Of a DNA stretch of 5,059 nucleotides, positions 1-5,059 are shown one piece after another. Every line of letters starts with the position of its first letter. Positions within the stretch are counted from its first letter, which is position 1. Both the position numbers and the translations under genes were made by a program. This stretch comes from Acidobacteriota bacterium (GTDB lineage Bacteria > Acidobacteriota > Terriglobia > Acidoferrales > UBA7541), in the NCBI GenBank assembly GCA_019239815.1, contig JAFAZL010000458.1, positions 1 through 5,059 on the forward strand, written 5' to 3'. The notes below the pieces were generated by a model. It saw only the letters and a list, made by a program, of their open reading frames with translations, was not told the DNA's origin and searched no databases.

Positions 1-739
1 CTGTAATCGTGTCTGTGACCGCCTTAGCAGGTGCCGTATACGCGCCGGACGAGCTGATCGTACCGACCGCCGCGCTCCAGGAAACAGCCTTGTTGCTGAT
101 GTTGCCCTGAACGGCAGCGGTGAACTGCACCGTCCCGCTGGCCTTCACCGAAGTAGAAGTCGGCGTCACGGTCACGGAAGTCACCGGCGATGAACCTTGC
201 GCCGTCACTTTGACCGTCGACGTACCGGTCTTGGTGGGGTCGGCAACGCTCGTCGCGGTAATTACGTCCGTGCCGGCTTTGGACGGGGCCGTATATTGGC
301 CAGTCGATGTAATTGTTCCCAGCTGAGCCGTCCACGTAACATTCGTGTTCGTCGTCGTGCCCTGCACCGTTGCCTGAAATGGCAATGTGCCATTGGTCGC
401 CGAAGCCGCCGTCGCGGGTGTCACGATAACCGCCGTAACGGTTCCGTTGCTTCCGCTGCTTCCGCTCCCTGTGCCAGAGTTGGGAGGCGGCGTCGAACGA
501 CCACCCACAGCGACAGTCGCGCTGGCTGAGAACGTCGGATCGGCAACGCTCTGGGCCATAACTTTGCCGACTCCGCCTGTCATCGGCGCGGTAAACACGC
601 CTGCCGTCGTAATTGTGCCGATGGTGGTCGACCATGTGACAGAATCATTGGCCGTCGCGCCCTGAATCAAGGCCGCGAACTTAATCGTTCCCCCTGGTGC
701 TGGCGTTGAGATCGCTGGCGAGACTTGCAGGGTGCTGAC
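1..739 (-). repeat. Three tandem Ig-like (Big_2-like) protein repeats within the exported protein
   Basis: Two complete units (739-506 and 439-206) are exactly 78 codons each, and a third begins at 184 and is cut by the window edge. Each unit follows the same pattern: V-x-x-V-x-V-x-P near the start, F-x-A-x-x-Q-G about 20 residues in, then T-W or S-W, G-T-I-(T/S)-(T/S)-x-G-x-(F/Y)-T-A-P, then (in the complete units) S-V-A-D-P-T and a closing hydrophobic strand. Units 1 and 2 are separated by a 22-residue linker rich in Gly, Ser and Pro; units 2 and 3 by only about seven residues. The units match in protein pattern, but their DNA has diverged enough that recent duplication is not obvious. More copies may lie to the left. 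Confidence 0.85.
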
Positions 740-1156
740 CTGGGGGTTCGTATCCGACCCCGAGCCGCTGAGCGGCAACATCGCTGGCCGGTGCGCCCCA
801 TCGGTCACTAACTGCACCGAACCCGACACGTTTCCGACCTGAGTGGGGGCGAACTTCACGCTGAAGCTGGCAGTCTGATTGGTTGCCAACGTCATCGGTG
901 CGGTCGCTCCCGATACGGTGAAGCCTTGACCGTTCACAACGACCTGGTTGACCGTCACTGGGGTCGCCCCCGTGTTGATCACCGAGACGGGCACCGTGTT
1001 CGACCCTCCGACCTTTGTGCTAACGGATAATGTCGATGGGGCCACAGACAGCGCGGGGAGCGGTTCTGCCATCCCGGCGCAGCCGGCCGTCCAAGCTAGT
1101 ACTACGGCTAGGAGGCTCAAAAGTACTAGAACGCGATTCTCGTGCAACACTTTCAT
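1..1156 (-). CDS. Exported Ig-like repeat protein with choice-of-anchor D / ASPM-SPD-2-Hydin-like N-terminal domain (C-terminus beyond window)
   Basis: An uninterrupted frame of 385 codons runs from ATG at 1156-1154 off the left edge, so the C-terminus and full length are unknown. The start is firm: an in-frame TAA lies at 1195-1193 with no other start codon between, and AGGAG (1172-1168) sits 11 bases upstream. Residues 1-8 are polar and basic, residues 9-22 are a hydrophobic core, and Cys26 follows T-A-G, so this is a signal peptide and possibly a lipoprotein with an atypical lipobox (Thr at -3). Residues about 33-131 form a beta-rich domain of the choice-of-anchor D / ASPM-SPD-2-Hydin type (NTGATPVTV, FSVKFAPTQVG, PLSGSGS). 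Then come three Ig-like units at 140-217, 240-317 and 325 onward, the first two separated by a Gly/Ser/Pro linker. Such proteins are exported and usually serve as surface, adhesion or matrix components. No catalytic motif is visible in this part. It is divergently transcribed from the monooxygenase gene and probably functionally separate. Confidence 0.9.
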   Translation of the reverse strand, partial: MKVLHENRVLVLLSLLAVVLAWTAGCAGMAEPLPALSVAPSTLSVSTKVGGSNTVPVSVINTGATPVTVNQVVVNGQGFTVSGATAPMTLATNQTASFSVKFAPTQVGNVSGSVQLVTDGAHRPAMLPLSGSGSDTNPQVSTLQVSPAISTPAPGGTIKFAALIQGATANDSVTWSTTIGTITTAGVFTAPMTGGVGKVMAQSVADPTFSASATVAVGGRSTPPPNSGTGSGSSGSNGTVTAVIVTPATAASATNGTLPFQATVQGTTTNTNVTWTAQLGTITSTGQYTAPSKAGTDVITATSVADPTKTGTSTVKVTAQGSSPVTSVTVTPTSTSVKASGTVQFTAAVQGNISNKAVSWSAAVGTISSSGAYTAPAKAVTDTIT

Positions 1157-1214
1157 GGGGGTACAGTCTCCTGCTGCAAGTTCAGATTTTTCTTAACATT
1201 CCACCAATCTGCGG

Positions 1215-1239
1215 GCCTGATGGGAGGGGGCAGTCAGGC
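1215..1239 (-). promoter_or_regulatory. Hairpin in the leader of the leftward gene
   Basis: GCCTGA at 1215-1220 and TCAGGC at 1234-1239 are perfect inverted repeats around a 13-base loop. The loop is pyrimidine-rich on the minus strand (CCCCCTCCC). If the promoter at 1247-1275 is real, the hairpin sits at the very 5' end of the transcript, where it could stabilise the mRNA or affect initiation. It lacks a following T-run in either direction, so it is not a convincing intrinsic terminator. Confidence 0.35.
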
Positions 1240-1246
1240 TGGAACC

Positions 1247-1275
1247 ATCCTAGTTTTGGTACTCGACTTCGCCAA
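1247..1275 (-). promoter_or_regulatory. Possible sigma70-type promoter for the leftward Ig-repeat gene
   Basis: Read on the minus strand, TTGGCG (1275-1270) is followed after exactly 17 bases by TAGGAT (1252-1247); each hexamer matches 4 of 6 consensus positions. Transcription would begin near 1240 and give a leader of about 85 bases before the ATG at 1156. The match is by eye only, and such half-matches occur by chance. Confidence 0.3.
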
Positions 1276-1349
1276 CCGGCGCGGAGTCCAGATTAAGGAC
1301 GGGTGTTCTCTGACTTTTTGAACTGGTATCGACCCTGTACCCCACTTGT

Positions 1350-1367
1350 ACTAAGGGCCACTAAGGG
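1350..1367 (+). promoter_or_regulatory. Tandem direct repeat ACTAAGGG x2, candidate operator upstream of the monooxygenase gene
   Basis: ACTAAGGG occurs at 1350-1357 and again at 1360-1367, a period of exactly 10 bases, about one helical turn, ending 54 bases before the ATG at 1422. Two identical half-sites on the same DNA face suit a tandemly bound regulator. I see no convincing -35/-10 pair for the rightward transcript. TTGTAC (1346-1351) overlaps the first repeat but has no good -10 at 16-18 bases. Confidence 0.3.
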
Positions 1368-1404
1368 TTTTTCTGTATTTTGTGCTTTAGACAGTGGTTG
1401 CTCG

Positions 1405-1410
1405 TAGGAG
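1405..1410 (+). promoter_or_regulatory. Ribosome binding site fixing the monooxygenase start
   Basis: TAGGAG lies 11 bases upstream of ATG 1422. An in-frame TAA at 1416-1418 lies between this site and the ATG, so no earlier start in this frame can be used. Confidence 0.7.
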
Positions 1411-1421
1411 ACTAGTAATCT

Positions 1422-2444
1422 ATGGCCACGTTCGACCGTTCACAGATCGAGATTTTCTCGACGACGCCGCAATCGAAAGACTTTCCGCGCGAAACTTACG
1501 TCCAGCAGGTTATCGACGTCGCGGGCTGGAGCGAACAAGCTGGTTGCACGGCGATACTTGTCTACACGGATAATTCCATCGTCGACCCATGGCTTGTGTC
1601 GAGTATCATTTTGCAGAATACAAAAGCGCTCTGCCCGCTTGTGGCGATCCAACCGGTTTACATGCACCCGTACTCCGTTGCGAAAATGGTTGCGAGCTTC
1701 GCGCATCTCTATGGCCGACGGATGTACCTCAACATGGTGGCCGGCGGATTCAAGAACGATCTTGTCTCGCTGAACGACACGACACCACACGACGAACGCT
1801 ACACGCGCTTGATCGAGTACACGACGATCATCAAGCTGCTTCTCTCAACCGCGGCGCCTGTCAGCTTCGAAGGGAAATTTTATAAAGTTGAAAATCTTCG
1901 CATGACTCCTCCGCTCCCTCCGGAACTATTCCCCGGAATTCTGATGTCAGGTTCGTCCGATGCGGGCCTCGCCGCTGCAAGAGCCGTCGGCGCCACCGCG
2001 GTAAAATATCCGAAGCCTGCGAAAGACACTGAATCCAACACCGAATCCGAGAACGAAAAATCCGGCGTGCGCGTCGGCATCGTTGCGCGGCCAACCACCG
2101 CGGAAGCATGGGCCGTCGCAAATCAGAGATTCCCTGGCGACCGGAAGGGTCAGCTCGCGCATCAAATGGCCATGCGGGTGTCTGACTCCGTCTGGCACAA
2201 GCAACTGTCGGAAATGATTAAGGAAACGGGCGAAGTACAAGGCGTGTATTGGATGTGGCCATTTCAGAACTATCAGACCTTCTGTCCTTATCTCGTCGGT
2301 AGCTACGAAGAAGTGGCGGACGAAGTGTCGCGTTACATGCGCAATGGCTTCAAGTCGTTCATCCTAGATATCCCACCCAGCCAGGAAGAACTCGTACACT
2401 CTCAAGCCGTCTTTGACCACGCCCTGAAGGGCGCGGCTACTTGA
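1422..2444 (+). CDS. LLM class (luciferase-like, SsuD-related) flavin-dependent monooxygenase
   Basis: This 340-residue cytosolic protein belongs to the bacterial luciferase-like superfamily, whose members use reduced flavin (usually FMNH2 from a partner reductase) and O2 to oxidise an organic substrate. It lines up by eye with alkanesulfonate monooxygenase SsuD through most of its length: GCTAILVYTDNS (41-52), AIQPVYMHPYSVAKM (75-89), YLNMVAGG (102-109), the HDERYTRLIEY helix (123-133), FEGKFYKVENL (149-159), and a GSS motif (177-179) of the kind that binds flavin phosphate. The position of SsuD Cys54 is Ile53 here, so an alkanesulfonate substrate is not implied. Residues 199-214 form an acidic Glu/Ser/Asn-rich insertion where SsuD-type enzymes have a flexible lid. 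ATG 1422 follows an in-frame TAA and a good TAGGAG. Its stop overlaps the next start, so the two are probably translated together. Similar enzymes occur beside adenylation and carrier-protein genes in natural-product clusters. The family is near certain; the substrate is unknown. Confidence 0.92.
   Translation: MATFDRSQIEIFSTTPQSKDFPRETYVQQVIDVAGWSEQAGCTAILVYTDNSIVDPWLVSSIILQNTKALCPLVAIQPVYMHPYSVAKMVASFAHLYGRRMYLNMVAGGFKNDLVSLNDTTPHDERYTRLIEYTTIIKLLLSTAAPVSFEGKFYKVENLRMTPPLPPELFPGILMSGSSDAGLAAARAVGATAVKYPKPAKDTESNTESENEKSGVRVGIVARPTTAEAWAVANQRFPGDRKGQLAHQMAMRVSDSVWHKQLSEMIKETGEVQGVYWMWPFQNYQTFCPYLVGSYEEVADEVSRYMRNGFKSFILDIPPSQEELVHSQAVFDHALKGAAT
2426..2444 (+). promoter_or_regulatory. RBS and 4-base stop/start overlap (TTGA) joining monooxygenase and membrane protein
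   Basis: GAAGGG (2426-2431) lies inside the end of the monooxygenase gene, 9 bases before TTG 2441. The TTG start and the TGA stop (2442-2444) share bases, a classic translational-coupling arrangement. No ATG occurs in this frame before residue 155, well after the first membrane segment, so the TTG is the sensible start; a CTG two codons later is the only nearby rival. Confidence 0.7.
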
Positions 2445-3958
2445 GCCTGGCGACACTTGATCCTTTAACAGAAGCTGAAATAATCCGAGAGCAGCCGTCG
2501 GAGACTGACCAAGCCCTCCGCTTCCTTCGAAAAAACTGTGGGATCTTTCTTCTTGTCTCGGCGCTCATCCTGATTCCTTGCTTTTGGCACCGCCATATCG
2601 AAGCCGGTGACCTCGGAAGCCATACTTACATTTCCTGGATTGCTGTGCTGGTTGAGCAGGGCCGCATACCTGGGCTGTACATCGCCGACCAGTGGAACAA
2701 TGTTGTCGTTGACTACGCGCTAAGCTGGCTTGGGCCTCGTGCGGGTTTTACAGCCGCGGAAAAAATCGTTGTCTCTTCGTGCGTGCTCATTTTCTTCTGG
2801 GGCGCCTTCGCATTTGTGGCGACCGCCACGCGCCGCGTTCCATGGACCGTCGCTCCAGCGATTGCGATCATCGCGTACGGTTTCACGTTCTACGCCGGTT
2901 TCATGAATTTCTACCTGTCGCTGGGACTGGCGCTGTTTGCGGCCGCGGCCACATGGCGGGGCGGTCCGGTTGACTGGATCGTCGGCGCGACCCTCGGCGC
3001 GATGTCCCTTGTGGCGCATCCGATGGGATTCGCGATGCTTGTAGCGCTGGTGCTCTACATCCATCTCGCGGAGGCTGTTCCCGGTCGCTATCGGTGGTTT
3101 GTTTTTGGAGCGGCTTTTCTTTGCGTCATAACCATACATTTTGCGCTGGCGCATTTTTTCCACACCGATCCATCGCGCAGCACAAAATTTCTTGCGATGA
3201 ATGGTGTCGATCAGATGGTTTTGTTTCGGCCTGTATACAAATACCTGGCATTGGGGACACTTGGGTTTGGCTGCTTCGCCTTCGCTGTATCGGCTCTGAA
3301 AAGTCACGATCGGGAACGACTGGTGCATGACGTCAGGACACCGCTGGAACTGTGGGCAATTTTGCTGGTTGCGGCTTCGCTGGTTCCGGCTGCGATTTGG
3401 CTTCCTGAATACAACAACGCCATCAGTGCCATCAGTAGCCGAATCACGACGCTGACCGCGCTCCTGGCTCTCTGTGTCTTGGGTGCCCTGGCGCCACGCA
3501 AGTGGATTTTTGGCGGTCTCTCAATACTCGCCGTCATTTTCTTTGGCTTGCAATATCAAGACACTGCGGTCCTCAACCGCATGGAACGAGAGGTCGGCAC
3601 CCTCGTCGCTGGCATCCCCTACGGGAGCAAAGTGAGCTACACGATCGATTTTGGCGATTTCAGCCGAATCAATTCGCGCCACATTGTTGACCGGGCGTGC
3701 ATCGGCAGGTGCTTCGCGTACTCCAACTATGAACCCGGCTCGAAGCAGTTCCGTGTGCGTCTCGCGCCGCAAGGCAGCAGTATCGTCTCGTCATCGGGCC
3801 TGGCCCTCGAACACGGCACCTATGTCGTGAAGAAACAAGACTTGCCGCTTTATCAAATCTATCAACCCGATGATGCAGATCTGACGAAGCTGGCGATTCG
3901 GAGTCTTTCGGCCGGTGAGACCAACGGACGCATCGGGCATCAGCAGCCGACTTATTGA
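2441..3958 (+). CDS. Polytopic membrane protein, GT-C glycosyltransferase-like architecture, function unknown
   Basis: The 505-residue product is an inner-membrane protein. A charged N-terminus with basic residues at 27-31 precedes the first membrane segment (about 33-49). A large loop (50-106) follows, with Glu54-Ala-Gly-Asp57 and His61, then about ten more segments (roughly 108-128, 134-151, 154-171, 177-195, 197-210, 217-239, 266-285, 302-320, 335-351, 355-371). Basic stretches (131-132, 173, 287-292, 353-354) fit cytoplasmic loops, which places the 50-106 loop and the last 134 residues (372-505) outside the membrane. This layout, an acidic residue in a long first outer loop plus a C-terminal outer domain, is the plan of GT-C enzymes that use polyprenyl-phosphate sugars. 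The tail has two cysteines in C-x3-C spacing (420, 424) that could form a disulfide. I recognise no specific family name; an uncharacterised acidobacterial group with a GDL-x2-H loop looks similar. The TTG start overlaps the monooxygenase stop, indicating co-expression. Gene reality is near certain, GT-C assignment moderate. Confidence 0.8.
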   Translation: MSLATLDPLTEAEIIREQPSETDQALRFLRKNCGIFLLVSALILIPCFWHRHIEAGDLGSHTYISWIAVLVEQGRIPGLYIADQWNNVVVDYALSWLGPRAGFTAAEKIVVSSCVLIFFWGAFAFVATATRRVPWTVAPAIAIIAYGFTFYAGFMNFYLSLGLALFAAAATWRGGPVDWIVGATLGAMSLVAHPMGFAMLVALVLYIHLAEAVPGRYRWFVFGAAFLCVITIHFALAHFFHTDPSRSTKFLAMNGVDQMVLFRPVYKYLALGTLGFGCFAFAVSALKSHDRERLVHDVRTPLELWAILLVAASLVPAAIWLPEYNNAISAISSRITTLTALLALCVLGALAPRKWIFGGLSILAVIFFGLQYQDTAVLNRMEREVGTLVAGIPYGSKVSYTIDFGDFSRINSRHIVDRACIGRCFAYSNYEPGSKQFRVRLAPQGSSIVSSSGLALEHGTYVVKKQDLPLYQIYQPDDADLTKLAIRSLSAGETNGRIGHQQPTY

Positions 3959-4071
3959 GCCGCGTTTCGATCGATCCGACTCACCACTGACGTCGCCGCA
4001 TCAGGATGTTCCAGCGCAAAGCCTTGCTTGTGTGTAAATCTAGTCTTGCATTCTCGAGGACCATCTAGATC
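3959..4071 (+). other. Intergenic gap before the adenylation gene, no clear terminator or promoter
   Basis: This 113-base gap has no hairpin followed by a T-run, so read-through from the upstream genes is plausible. TTCCAG (4009-4014) and TGTAAA (4033-4038) with an 18-base spacer are only a weak promoter-like pair. ATCTAG occurs at 4038-4043 and again within the palindrome ATCTAGAT at 4063-4070, next to the start codon. GAGGA (4056-4060) is the ribosome binding site, 11 bases from ATG 4072. Confidence 0.4.
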
Positions 4072-5059
4072 ATGGATCGTCTACTTCAAAGCTGGGTTAC
4101 CCAACAGGCCGAAACCAGACCGGCCGATCCGGCGATCATTTCCGGCACCGACGCGATCACCTACGGACAGCTTGAGACTGCCAGCAATCAGCTTGCGCAT
4201 CTGTTAGCTAGCGCAGCTTGCCAGAATGGCGACCGCGTCTGCATCCTGATGCCGAAGTCTGCCGAAGCCATTGTCAGCATGATCGGGATTCTCAAAGCGG
4301 GATGCATGCACGTTCCGATCGACGTCGCCACACCCGCGGCGCGCATCCGTCACATTTTCGATTCCTGTGAGAATCGCGTGATCGTCGCGGGCGGCAAAGT
4401 TGCCCCCCTGCTCGATGAATTGATGGCCGACGAAACGCTTCGTTCGCGCACAACCGTCGTTTGGTTCGAGAACTTGACCGCCGCAGCCGATGCCACCTCC
4501 GCCCCGGATGTAAAGAATTTCAAAACCGCGTTTTCGACGAGGGATCTGAAATCCGCGCCATCGACTCCGCTCCCGCAACATCGCACGGCCAGCGACGGTT
4601 CGCACATTCTGTTCACATCGGGCTCGACCGGTGTGCCCAAGGGCGTCGTCATTACCCACAACAACGTCGCTACGTTCGTCGCCTGGGCTCTCAAGCACTA
4701 TGGCATTGATCACACCGACCGTTTTTCTGGACATACCCCTTTTCACTTCGACCTTTCGACGTTCGACATCTTCGGTGCCATCACCGCCGGTGCACAACTG
4801 CATCTGGTGCCGAGCGAAACTGCTGTATTGCCTCCGAAACTTGCCGAGTTCATCCGCGCATCAAAGCTCACACAGTGGTTCTCAGTCCCCTCCGTGCTGA
4901 ACTACATGGCGAAGTTCAACTCCGTGCAGCACAACGATTTCCCAGATTTGCGCCGCGTGCTTTGGTGCGGCGAGGTGCTGCCGACTCCGGCGCTGATCTA
5001 CTGGATGGAGCGCCTCCCCAAGGTGCACTTCTCGAATCTTTATGGACCGACAGAAGCCA
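4072..5059 (+). CDS. Amino-acid adenylation enzyme (NRPS A-domain / DltA-like ligase), C-terminus beyond window
   Basis: The frame is open from ATG 4072 to the right edge (329 codons). An in-frame TAG at 4066-4068 rules out an earlier start. The enzyme is an ANL-superfamily ligase: it activates an amino acid with ATP and is expected to load it onto a carrier-protein phosphopantetheine arm. Core motifs appear in order: A1 ITYGQL (29-34), A2 LKAGCMHVPID (74-84), A3 phosphate loop LFTSGSTGVPKG (180-191), A4 HFDLSTFDIFG (225-235), and A5 NLYGPTE (322-328). A domains run about 500 residues, so the hinge, catalytic Lys (A10) and any carrier domain lie outside. Asp227 matches the Asp235 of GrsA that holds the alpha-amino group, arguing for an alpha-amino acid rather than an aryl or fatty acid. 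WCGEVLPT (298-305) resembles stand-alone DltA-type ligases. No condensation domain precedes it, so it is a stand-alone or loading-type enzyme. It follows the monooxygenase and membrane protein on the same strand. Confidence 0.93.
   Translation, partial: MDRLLQSWVTQQAETRPADPAIISGTDAITYGQLETASNQLAHLLASAACQNGDRVCILMPKSAEAIVSMIGILKAGCMHVPIDVATPAARIRHIFDSCENRVIVAGGKVAPLLDELMADETLRSRTTVVWFENLTAAADATSAPDVKNFKTAFSTRDLKSAPSTPLPQHRTASDGSHILFTSGSTGVPKGVVITHNNVATFVAWALKHYGIDHTDRFSGHTPFHFDLSTFDIFGAITAGAQLHLVPSETAVLPPKLAEFIRASKLTQWFSVPSVLNYMAKFNSVQHNDFPDLRRVLWCGEVLPTPALIYWMERLPKVHFSNLYGPTEA

Noticed and set aside
24..635. Open frame of 203 codons on the minus strand
   Set aside because: It overlaps the Ig-repeat gene in another frame of the same strand; its product is rich in Arg, Asp, Gly and Gln with no domain sense, while the other frame gives a signal peptide and regular repeats.
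120..665. Plus-strand open frames (120-326, 387-665) with hydrophobic Val/Thr-rich products
   Set aside because: They are exact antisense of the repeat units; their similarity to each other simply mirrors the repeats, and they have no good ribosome binding site.
1215..1239. Hairpin considered as an intrinsic terminator
   Set aside because: The stem is only 6 bp with a 13-base loop and no T-run follows on either strand; it also lies between divergent genes where a terminator is not needed.
948..1296. Plus-strand open frames across the start of the Ig-repeat gene
   Set aside because: They are antisense to a well-supported signal peptide region, have low-complexity products and lack a credible start context.
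1300..1421. Search for a sigma70 promoter for the rightward genes
   Set aside because: TTGAAC (1318-1323) and TTGTAC (1346-1351) lack a matching -10 at 16-18 bases, so no promoter is called.
2720..3328. Minus-strand open frame of 202 codons inside the membrane protein gene
   Set aside because: It is antisense to conserved membrane segments; its Arg/Lys/Gln-rich product is typical of the complement of a hydrophobic coding sequence.
4063..4070. ATCTAGAT palindrome considered as an operator
   Set aside because: An 8-base palindrome between ribosome binding site and start is too short to separate from chance; it is noted only in the intergenic entry.
4204..4803. Minus-strand open frame of 199 codons inside the adenylation gene
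   Set aside because: It is antisense to core motifs A2 to A4, which are unmistakable on the plus strand.

Overview
The window looks like part of a chromosome from a mesophilic soil or environmental bacterium, most likely an acidobacterium (Terriglobia-like). The grounds are moderately high GC, a secreted Gly/Ser/Thr-rich protein with a 'choice-of-anchor D' head and bacterial Ig-like repeats, and a membrane protein whose first loop resembles hypothetical proteins I associate with Acidobacteria. This placement is inference from protein style, with no marker gene to support it.

Layout. Positions 1-1156 (minus strand) hold the N-terminal 385 codons of a large exported Ig-repeat protein that runs off the left edge. 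Positions 1157-1421 are a divergent intergenic region with a plausible leftward promoter, a hairpin in the leader of the leftward gene, and a tandem 8-bp direct repeat upstream of the rightward gene. Rightward come a luciferase-like (LLM) flavin-dependent monooxygenase (1422-2444), a polytopic membrane protein with GT-C-like architecture (2441-3958, TTG start overlapping the preceding stop by 4 bases), a 113-base gap, and the first 329 codons of an amino-acid-adenylating enzyme (4072 to the right edge).

How the genes may work together. The three rightward genes share strand and close spacing. An adenylating enzyme that activates an amino acid, next to an SsuD-like FMN monooxygenase, is a typical pairing in carrier-protein-based small-molecule pathways, so this is probably the left border of a small biosynthetic or surface-modification cluster continuing to the right. 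The membrane protein could glycosylate or otherwise handle a lipid-linked substrate outside the membrane, but its substrate cannot be read from sequence. The leftward Ig-repeat protein is probably an unrelated neighbour. No RNA genes, CRISPR arrays, insertion sequences or integrase genes were seen. Protein family calls rest on motifs recalled by eye, not on a database search.
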